The notes beneath the pieces are model-generated. The model was not told where the DNA came from and ran no database searches. It saw only the letters and a list, made by a program, of their open reading frames with translations. 64,000 nucleotides of DNA from UBA1660 sp964462035 (lineage in GTDB: Bacteria > Myxococcota_A > Polyangia > Polyangiales > Houyiibacteriaceae), in assembly GCA_964462035.1 (NCBI GenBank), contig CAYXAP010000017.1, forward strand, positions 1 to 64,000. The letters run 5' to 3'. Shown here piece by piece: positions 57,971 through 64,000 of the stretch (within the stretch, counting starts at the first letter, position 1; each line of letters begins with the position of its first letter). The position numbers and the translations under genes are program-made.

Positions 57971-59065
57971 ATGACACGGACGCTCCTGGTTTCTTCCCTT
58001 CTCTTGTCCCTGGCCGGCTGCGGCGACGACGACGGCGACACCGCGAGCCCCGACGCCACCGTTCCCACCGACGGATCGGCGCCTTCCGATCTCGGCCCCG
58101 GCCCGATGTGTTCGCTGCCGGCGATGCCGAGCATCGACTGCGAGCCGCTGGCGACCGACTACACGCCGGGCGCCGACGACATGTGGGACCCCTGCATCTC
58201 CGACGACGGGACCTATCACCGCATCCAGGAGTCGATCTCGTCGATCGCGCGGGTGCGCGCCTTCGAAGACATCGCCGACCTGCTCTTCGACCCCAGCGGT
58301 TCGCCCACCTCCGACGACTACCTGATGGCGCGGATGCTCTACCAGGAGGACGAGGGCCTCGATTCCCGCGTCGCCCGCCGCTACGACCCGCGCTTCGAGG
58401 TGCCGGACGGCACCGACTGCACCCAGCCCGACATGGCGGCCGAGTACCCCGACTACTGCGTGGGGCCCGTGACGTTGCAGCCGACGATCCTCGACGCGCT
58501 CAACGAAGGCATCGAGAACGGCGGGGTGCTGCCGGCTGCGCGCGCCGAAGCCGGGCTGGTGTGGTTCCTCTACGCCTCGACCCGAAAGGAAGCCTTCAGC
58601 TGCACCACGGCGCCCAAGGACTGCGACTCGGCCTACGCCTACTACACCGGCGGCGAGGTGGATCGCGGCGGCATCGGCATCGCGCGCTACGTCCGTGAGG
58701 TGGACCCGGCCGCGCACGACCGCGCCTGGGACGCGTTGCTCGCGGTGCGTTGCTGGCGTGACCTCGATCCGGCAGAGACGGCGACCGATCTCGAGATGCG
58801 TGACCTCGCCCGGGACCAGCTCGACCGCGCCGTCAGCTATGGTCTGGCCCAGGTCGTGCGCGCTCGCCTGATGGCGATGTGCGAGGGCGACGGCCTCGAG
58901 GCGCTCTACCACTGGACCTTCGTGCGGACGGTCGCTCCGGCTCTCTTCCCGACGCTCGGCGCGGGCCGGTCCACCGTCGAGGCCGCCATCGCGATCGACG
59001 ACCCGACCGACGTCGACACCGACGCCTTCGCCGCGGCGCTCGACGACGCCTACGAGTGCCCCTGA
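57971..59065 (+). CDS. Lipoprotein linked to the TonB receptor, function unknown
   Basis: A 364-residue predicted lipoprotein (LSLAGC, mature start CGDDDGD). The mature part is helical and rich in acidic residues, with several Cys (CSLP, DCEPL, DPCIS, DYCVG, SCTTAPKDC). No domain is recognised. It follows the receptor by 88 bp on the same strand with GAGGAGG nearby, so it may capture or present the receptor's ligand. ATG 57971. Confidence 0.7.
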   Translation: MTRTLLVSSLLLSLAGCGDDDGDTASPDATVPTDGSAPSDLGPGPMCSLPAMPSIDCEPLATDYTPGADDMWDPCISDDGTYHRIQESISSIARVRAFEDIADLLFDPSGSPTSDDYLMARMLYQEDEGLDSRVARRYDPRFEVPDGTDCTQPDMAAEYPDYCVGPVTLQPTILDALNEGIENGGVLPAARAEAGLVWFLYASTRKEAFSCTTAPKDCDSAYAYYTGGEVDRGGIGIARYVREVDPAAHDRAWDALLAVRCWRDLDPAETATDLEMRDLARDQLDRAVSYGLAQVVRARLMAMCEGDGLEALYHWTFVRTVAPALFPTLGAGRSTVEAAIAIDDPTDVDTDAFAAALDDAYECP

Positions 59066-59075
59066 CCCACGCGCT

Positions 59076-59291
59076 TCAGCGCGTGCCGCCGGTCATGCGC
59101 TGCAGGATCCGCTGGAGCTCGCCGACGGACATGTCGACGTGTTCCACCACGCGGCCGTAGAGCATCGCGGTCGGGACGTTGCGGCCGCCACGCTCCTTCT
59201 GGAGCACGTCGATCTGCCACAGGACGATCCGCTCCGCGCGAGTGAGTCCGTCGCGGACGTCGGGGATCCGGTCGCGGGGGTCGCGGCTCAT
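59076..59291 (-). CDS. Small conserved protein
   Basis: A 71-residue protein, helical, with the stretch LTRAERIVLWQIDVLQKERGGRNVPTAMLYGRVVEHVDMSVGELQRIL. It looks like a winged-helix or helical-bundle fragment. It follows selO by 10 bp on the same strand. Convergent with the lipoprotein gene, 10 bp apart. Confidence 0.65.
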   Translation of the reverse strand: MSRDPRDRIPDVRDGLTRAERIVLWQIDVLQKERGGRNVPTAMLYGRVVEHVDMSVGELQRILQRMTGGTR

Positions 59292-59301
59292 GGAGGACAC
59301 T

Positions 59302-60741
59302 CTACTCCCCGCGTGCGACGCCCGCCTCGTGGCGGATGGCGAGCACGTCACCCATGGCCCGCAGGTCGCGCACCTTGTGCTCGAGCGGCCGCCAGTCGTC
59401 GTGGGCCTCGGCGCGGCGCCAGAGTTCCTCGACCTCCTCGATGCGCATGTCGGGGGGGGACTGGCGCGCGAAGAAGGGGTCGCTCAGTCGGTCCGGGTCG
59501 ACGGGCTCGTGCAGGGCGAGTGCTTCTCGGAGAGCGTCGAAGTCCGGGTCCCGATAGTGCGAGCGCCGGGGCGAGGCGTGGGCACGCGTCGCCGAGGCCT
59601 CTCCGCCCCACCAATCGAAGAAGAAGGCCTGGAAGGGGAGCGGGCGATCCTTCAGGAACGCGAGCAACACCCCGAGGGTCGCGTCGTCGGTGTCCGGGTC
59701 CCGTGAGCGGAGTCCGAGGCGCCGGAGGAACGCGAGGGCCATCTGGCGGCTGAGCGCCGGGCCGTAGCGCCCCAGGGTCGCCTCCCAGTCGGCGCTCGGG
59801 CTCAACGGTGTCAGCGCCTCGGCCAGTCGGGAGAGGTTCCAGGCCACCGCCTCGGGCTGCCGGCCGTAGGCGTAGAGTCCGCTCTCATCGAAGTAGGCCG
59901 CGGTGAAGCCGAGCTGGAGCCGCGGCAAGAAGCGCCACGGGCCGTAGTCGAAGCTCTCACCCGTGATGTTCATGTTGTCGGTGTTCAGCACACCGTGGAC
60001 GAAGCCCGCGGCCATCCAGCGTGCTGCCAGCGTCGCGTAGCGATCGATCACGGCCTCGAGGAGGGCGACGGGTAGGTCCGCCGCGTCCGCGGTCTCCTCG
60101 GCGTAGTAGGTCTCGCAGACGTGCTCGAGAAGGGCGCGGAGCCTGCCGACCCTTCGCTCGTACGCGTGGCGTTGGAACGAGCCGAAGCGCACGTGCGAAT
60201 GGCTGAGCCGCACCAGCACGCCGGCGCGAGTGGGGCTCGGCTCGTCGTGTCGTTCGAGCGCTTCGCCAGTCTCGATCAGGCTGAAGGTCTTCGAGGTCGG
60301 CACGCCGAGCGCTTCGAGCATCTCGGTGGCGAGGATCTCGCGGAAGCCGCCCTTGAGGGTGAGCCGTCCGTCGGCGCTCCGGGAGTAGGGCGTCCGCCCG
60401 CTGCCCTTGGTCCCGAGCTCGAGCAGCCGGCCGTCGTTCGCTCGCAGCTGGGCGAAGGTGAAGCCTCGGCCGTCGCCGATGTTCGGGTTGTACGAGCGGA
60501 ACTGGTGGCCGTGGTAGCGCTGGGCGAGCGGCTCCGGGAGGTTCGCCGGCAGCGGCTCGAAGCGCGCGAAGTGGGCGATCCACTCGGCGTCGCTCAAGGT
60601 GTGCAGCCCGACCCGCTCGGCCCACCGGTCGTTGCGGAAGCGGAGCAGGTGCTCCGGATAGCGCGCGGGCTCGACCGCGTCCGCGAAGCCTTCGCCCGGC
60701 GGGTAGCGCGGATCGGCGCGATAGCTCGGCGCGACGGGCAC
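59302..60741 (-). CDS. selO: Protein adenylyltransferase SelO (YdiU)
   Basis: A 479-residue pseudokinase that AMPylates proteins. It shows the GLHTLSDAEWIAHFARFEPLP start, YHGHQFRSYNPNIGDGRGF, LELGTKGSGRTPYSRSADGRLTLKGGFREIL, and VHGVLNTDNMNITGESFDYGPW, the catalytic loop with flipped ATP chemistry. No C-terminal CxxU/CxxC is present (end HEAGVARGE). The GTG at 60741 overlaps the upstream TAG by one base (TAGTG). Confidence 0.95.
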   Translation of the reverse strand: MPVAPSYRADPRYPPGEGFADAVEPARYPEHLLRFRNDRWAERVGLHTLSDAEWIAHFARFEPLPANLPEPLAQRYHGHQFRSYNPNIGDGRGFTFAQLRANDGRLLELGTKGSGRTPYSRSADGRLTLKGGFREILATEMLEALGVPTSKTFSLIETGEALERHDEPSPTRAGVLVRLSHSHVRFGSFQRHAYERRVGRLRALLEHVCETYYAEETADAADLPVALLEAVIDRYATLAARWMAAGFVHGVLNTDNMNITGESFDYGPWRFLPRLQLGFTAAYFDESGLYAYGRQPEAVAWNLSRLAEALTPLSPSADWEATLGRYGPALSRQMALAFLRRLGLRSRDPDTDDATLGVLLAFLKDRPLPFQAFFFDWWGGEASATRAHASPRRSHYRDPDFDALREALALHEPVDPDRLSDPFFARQSPPDMRIEEVEELWRRAEAHDDWRPLEHKVRDLRAMGDVLAIRHEAGVARGE

Positions 60742-61637
60742 TAGCGGCCACCGCCGAAGCGGTCGCGGCACCACTCCGCGAGCGTGGGAATCGACTCCCC
60801 TTCGCGGAGCGGCATCACGCACCAGCGGAGCAGCTCCATGCCGACGGGCACGTGCACGTCGCCGGCGGTGGTCCGCGTCCGGAGGAGCGGCGGCGGAGCG
60901 AGCCCCTCGTCGTCGGGCTCGGAGATGGCCCACTGGACCGGGAGCTTCAGCGCGCGCGCCGCGTGGACACCGGCGGCATCGCAGAGCGCCTGGAAGAGCA
61001 TCGGCTCGACCCATCGGACCCGTTCGCGCACGTCGGGCACGAGCGCGCGACCCATGGCGACGAGGTCGGCCGGGTCGACGTCGAGGAGGGTGCCGACCTG
61101 GCGCGCCAGCGCGCCCGGGGTCACGCCGAACATCGCCTCGTCGCCCACCGCCCGCAGCCCACGCTCGATCTCGGCGAGGCGATCGCTCGGCTCCGTGAAC
61201 ACGGCCTGGAAGAGCTGCGGCTCGTTCTCCGGTGGCTCTCGACCGGCGGCGCTCGCTTCGCCCCGCACGTGCGCGAGCGGCTCGCGCCAGCTCTCGTCGG
61301 GGGTCGAGGGAGCGAGCCCGAAGCGAGCGAGCGCTGCGGGATCGATCGGCGCGAAGGACACGAGCCGGAGCGAACCGACACGCCGCAGACCGTCTCCATG
61401 GAGATCGCTCGGCGCCCGAGAGAGCTCCGCCAGGAGCGTCGCCTCGACGACGCGCGTGAGCAGCTGCTGCAACGCGGGGCCATCCTCCGCGTCGGGCCAG
61501 ACCACGATCACGAAGCTCGCCACGTCCGGGGCGTCGCGCACCTCGAGCACGCGCGGGTGGACCGGTGCCTCCGGCAGCGCCTCGCGCTGGGAGCGGGCGC
61601 CGGGGAAGAGCTCGTCGAGGGGCCCACGTTCGGTCAC
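60741..61637 (-). CDS. Unknown protein coupled to selO
   Basis: A 298-residue soluble protein I do not recognise. It has alternating acidic helices and a few hydrophobic strands (SFVIVVWPDAEDGP; LRLVSFAPIDPAALARFGL) and a conserved-looking WVEPMLFQALCDAAGVHAARALKLP. No membrane segment or catalytic motif. GTG 61637. One-base overlap with selO suggests a shared task, such as a target or modulator of AMPylation. Confidence 0.75.
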   Translation of the reverse strand: MTERGPLDELFPGARSQREALPEAPVHPRVLEVRDAPDVASFVIVVWPDAEDGPALQQLLTRVVEATLLAELSRAPSDLHGDGLRRVGSLRLVSFAPIDPAALARFGLAPSTPDESWREPLAHVRGEASAAGREPPENEPQLFQAVFTEPSDRLAEIERGLRAVGDEAMFGVTPGALARQVGTLLDVDPADLVAMGRALVPDVRERVRWVEPMLFQALCDAAGVHAARALKLPVQWAISEPDDEGLAPPPLLRTRTTAGDVHVPVGMELLRWCVMPLREGESIPTLAEWCRDRFGGGR

Positions 61638-61719
61638 AGGCTGGCCATAGCGTCGCCACCGCGGCAGAGCAATGGCTGGCCGGCGTGCGCCGGCTCACGA
61701 GATTGGTCACGCTCGGCCC

Positions 61720-62142
61720 ATGTACCGGGACCGACGGCGGACCTGTCCGGGCTGTGCGCGCCCCATGGAGGCCATCCCCATCGCTGGGGACGAGCCGACG
61801 ACCATCGACCGATGCCCGCTCTGCGCGGGGGTCTTCGTCGAGTACTTCGATGGCGATCCCAGCGCGATCGCACGGCGAATGGCCGTGGCCGGGGCGCTCG
61901 ACCAGGCGATGCGCCCGCTCGAGCGAGAGCCCATCTGTCCCGACTGTGATCAGGGTCTGGTCCTCCTCCCCTACCTGGACGACCGCAAGCCGCTGTGGCG
62001 CTGCCAGGGCTGCGCGGGGGCGTTCCTGACCCCGGGAATGCTCGACCATCTGGCCGACTATCGATGGAAGGAACGGGAGCCTCCGGGTCTCCTCGACCGG
62101 CTCCTGAAGTGGTGGCGGCTGGTTCCCGACGACGAGGGCTGA
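61720..62142 (+). CDS. Zinc-ribbon protein (zf-TFIIB-like, two ribbons)
   Basis: A 140-residue protein with two paired Cys-x-x-Cys knuckles: CPGC/CPLC and CPDC/CQGC. FVEYFDGDPSAI and FLTPGMLDHLADY follow them, the pattern of zf-TFIIB family proteins. Function unknown. ATG 61720; divergent from the unknown selO-linked gene. Confidence 0.8.
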   Translation: MYRDRRRTCPGCARPMEAIPIAGDEPTTIDRCPLCAGVFVEYFDGDPSAIARRMAVAGALDQAMRPLEREPICPDCDQGLVLLPYLDDRKPLWRCQGCAGAFLTPGMLDHLADYRWKEREPPGLLDRLLKWWRLVPDDEG

Positions 62143-62175
62143 ACTCCTGGCGGTGAGCGCATAGACTCCCGCGCC

Positions 62176-64000
62176 ATGGCCGATCCCGTCGCCCGCCACG
62201 CCGAGCTCTGCGAGGCGCTCCGCAAGCACAACCACGCGTACTACGTGCTCGACGCGCCCACCGTCTCCGACGCGGAGTACGACGCGCTCTACCGAGAGCT
62301 GGTGGCCATCGAGAAGGAGCATCCGGAGCTCCAGACGCCTTCCTCCCCGAGCCAGCGCGTCGGTGCGCCGCCGCGCGAGGGGTTCGTGAAGGTCGAGCGG
62401 GCGGTACGGATGTACTCGCTGGACAACGCGTACGACGAAGCCGAGCTTCGGGAGTTCGATCGACGAATCCGCGAGATGATCGGCGAGGGCTACAGCTACG
62501 TGGCCGAGCCGAAGATCGATGGGGCGAGCATCGAGGTCCGCTACGAAGGTGGAACGCTGGTCCAGGCATCCACGCGAGGTGATGGTCAGGTCGGCGAGGA
62601 CGTGACCGCGAACGTGCGGACGATCCGCGCCATCCCGCTGCGGGTGTCGGAGACCGAGCCGCTGACCTTGCGCGGTGAGATCTTCATCCGACCGACGGAC
62701 CTGGAGACCGTCAACGAGCTTCGGGCGACTCGCGGCGAGGCCGCTTTCGCGAACCCACGAAACGCAGCGGCGGGGTCGCTCCGCCTACTGGACCCGGCCC
62801 AGACCGCCGAGCGCCCGCTTCGCGTGGCCTTCTACGACCTCGTCCAGGAGCGCTACGACTCGCACACGGCGATGCTGGAGGCTCTCGCTGCGCTCGGCCT
62901 GCCGACCCACCGCCAGCACGGGCGCTGCGCCGACATCGACGCCGTACTCGCGTACATCGCCCGCTTCGACGAGCTCCGCGAGACGCTGCCCTACGAGACC
63001 GACGGAGTGGTCATCAAGCTCGACGAGGTGCGCCTGCGCGACTCCGTGGGCTTCACGTCTCGCTTCCCTCGCTGGGCGATCGCGTACAAGTACGCCGCCG
63101 AGCAGGCCGCGACGAAGCTCCTCACGATCACCTGCGACGTGGGCCGCACGGGGCAGCTCACGCCCGTGGCCAACCTCGAGCCGGTCCAGCTCGCCGGCAC
63201 CACCGTGTCGCGGGCCTCCCTGCACAACCTCGATCTGATCGCCGAGAAGGACGTCCGCGTCGGCGACACGGTGATCATCCAGAAGGCCGGCGAGATCATC
63301 CCGCAGGTGCTCTCGGTCGACGTCGCCGAACGGCCGCCGGGCGCCGAGCCCTGGCAGGCGCCGACGGTCTGCCCTGCCTGCGAGGAGCCGGTAGTGCGCG
63401 CCGAGGGCGAGTCCGCCCTGCGATGCGTGAACGCTCGCTGTCGGGGGCGGCTCACGGCTGGCCTCTGGTACTTCACCCGCCGTGGCGGGATGGACATCGA
63501 CGGGCTCGGCAAGTCGCTGGTCGACCAGCTCGTCGACGCGAGCCTCGTGGAGGACCTCGCCGACATCTTCGCCCTGCCGACCAAACGCGACGCGCTCCTC
63601 GAGCTCGAGCGAATGGGCGAGAAGTCGGTCGATCGACTCATCACCACCATCGACGAGGCGCGGGCGGGCCGGCCCTTCTCCCGGCTGCTGACGGCGCTGG
63701 GCATCCCGCTCGTCGGGAGCGTCGCGGCGCGTCTCATCGCGGAGAAGTATGGAAACCTCCGGACGCTCCTCGACGCGCCGCCCGAGCCGATGGTCGAGGA
63801 GCTGGCGGCCATCCACGGCATCGGTGAGAAGATCGCCCAGAGCGTGGCCGACTTCGTCACGGACCCGGACCAGCGCGCCATGCTCGAGAAGATGCTCACG
63901 CTGGGGGTGAAGGCCGAGGAGCCACGCCGCGAGAAGGTCGTCGGTGGCGTCCTCGAAGGGCTCTCGTTCTGTGTGACCGGCAGCTTCGACCGCAAGCGCG
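62176..64000 (+). CDS. ligA: NAD-dependent DNA ligase, 3' end outside window
   Basis: The replicative DNA ligase; 608 residues are in the window. The helical Ia domain (ELCEALRKHNHAYYVLDAPTVSDAEYDALYREL) is followed by the adenylation Lys113 in EPKIDGAS, RGDGQVGEDVTANVRTI and KYAAEQAATKLLTI. The OB domain, a four-Cys zinc finger (CPAC...CVNARC), HhH repeats (LLTALGIPLVGSVAARLIA; IHGIGEKIAQSV) and the first residues of BRCT (GLSFCVTGSFDRKR) complete it. ATG 62176. Confidence 0.96.
   Translation, partial: MADPVARHAELCEALRKHNHAYYVLDAPTVSDAEYDALYRELVAIEKEHPELQTPSSPSQRVGAPPREGFVKVERAVRMYSLDNAYDEAELREFDRRIREMIGEGYSYVAEPKIDGASIEVRYEGGTLVQASTRGDGQVGEDVTANVRTIRAIPLRVSETEPLTLRGEIFIRPTDLETVNELRATRGEAAFANPRNAAAGSLRLLDPAQTAERPLRVAFYDLVQERYDSHTAMLEALAALGLPTHRQHGRCADIDAVLAYIARFDELRETLPYETDGVVIKLDEVRLRDSVGFTSRFPRWAIAYKYAAEQAATKLLTITCDVGRTGQLTPVANLEPVQLAGTTVSRASLHNLDLIAEKDVRVGDTVIIQKAGEIIPQVLSVDVAERPPGAEPWQAPTVCPACEEPVVRAEGESALRCVNARCRGRLTAGLWYFTRRGGMDIDGLGKSLVDQLVDASLVEDLADIFALPTKRDALLELERMGEKSVDRLITTIDEARAGRPFSRLLTALGIPLVGSVAARLIAEKYGNLRTLLDAPPEPMVEELAAIHGIGEKIAQSVADFVTDPDQRAMLEKMLTLGVKAEEPRREKVVGGVLEGLSFCVTGSFDRKR

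Noticed and set aside
55528..58134. 868-codon open frame antisense to the TonB receptor
   Set aside because: Arg/His-rich composition, no domain, and fully opposite a clear receptor gene; typical of GC-rich mirror frames.
59302..59330. Selenocysteine at the SelO C-terminus
   Set aside because: The chain ends HEAGVARGE with no in-frame UGA-plus-Cys motif.
60700..60741. Longer SelO start
   Set aside because: No better in-frame start without large overlap with the coupled upstream gene.
60742..62322. Upstream extension of the selO frame to over 1000 codons
   Set aside because: Only the part below 60741 has SelO similarity; the rest is Arg-rich and overlaps other genes.
1..64000. tRNA, rRNA and integration sites
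   Set aside because: No cloverleaf-like or rRNA-like sequence noticed by eye; a tRNAscan run would be decisive.

Overview
The window is uniformly GC-rich, almost gap-free coding DNA from what looks like a member of the Myxococcota (Polyangia, Sandaracinus-like). This is inferred from several features: about a dozen predicted lipoproteins, two proteins with AgmX/PglI-type tail domains, a MYXO-CTERM-like C-terminal anchor, a DUF2330 protein, a MopE-type metal-binding lipoprotein, a cytoplasmic Hanks kinase in a sensory operon, and many ATGA/GTGA/TTGA stop-start overlaps with frequent GTG and TTG starts. I see no rRNA, tRNA, CRISPR array, transposase or integrase. Both ends cut genes: an AMP-dependent ligase at the left and NAD-dependent DNA ligase (ligA) at the right.

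Layout. 1-4.3 kb: AMP ligase (3' part), MATE exporter, and two translationally coupled RimK-like ATP-grasp ligases. 4.3-6.7 kb (minus): an overlapping three-gene unit of a Ser/Thr kinase, a photoactive-yellow-protein-like PAS domain fused to a V4R-like domain, and a 60-residue protein. This is the most striking locus in the window. 6.8-13.7 kb: serine acetyltransferase, quinone oxidoreductase, L,D-transpeptidase, a DUF2330 protein carrying an inserted AgmX-type domain, and a helical-repeat lipoprotein. 13.7-18.7 kb: NudC, spermidine synthase, MBL hydrolase, ferrochelatase with probable [2Fe-2S] cysteines, and the methionine-salvage pair MtnB/MtnD. 18.7-29.2 kb: response-regulator-like protein, TldD peptidase, crotonase, Na+/H+ antiporter, MopE-like lipoprotein, WS/DGAT wax-ester synthase, two secreted alpha/beta hydrolases, a methyltransferase and small lipoproteins.

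29.2-32.7 kb (plus): a compact operon of ketoreductase, COG4648-like membrane protein, LpxL-like acyltransferase, hotdog thioesterase and LolA-like carrier. Its content is a subset of aryl-polyene/xanthomonadin-type outer-membrane lipid loci, without the ketosynthases. 32.7-39.1 kb: a decayed duplicate of the tail of a zinc-finger SDR, the intact SDR, AlaX-type tRNA editing protein, and an ATP-dependent DNA ligase fused to WGR and SWIM domains. 39.2-47.1 kb: SDR, metzincin lipoprotein, HEAT-like lipoprotein, divergent DoxX/LysR pair with a perfect inverted repeat, and a sulfatase-like/propeller/GFA operon. 47-57.9 kb: TPR protein, PH-like membrane protein, DUF5916-type outer-membrane protein, stand-alone rpsD with a hairpin after it, AhpD-like protein, and a TonB / VWA lipoprotein / TonB-dependent receptor island with an AT-rich Fur-like site ahead of tonB. 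58-64 kb: lipoprotein, small conserved protein, SelO pseudokinase coupled to an unknown gene, zinc-ribbon protein and ligA.

Cell-envelope themes dominate: lipoproteins, TonB import, outer-membrane lipid modification and peptidoglycan cross-linking. At least four lipoproteins share a Cys-Gly-Asp-Asp-acidic start to the mature chain, which could be a sorting signal. All calls come from reading the sequence; no database search was run.
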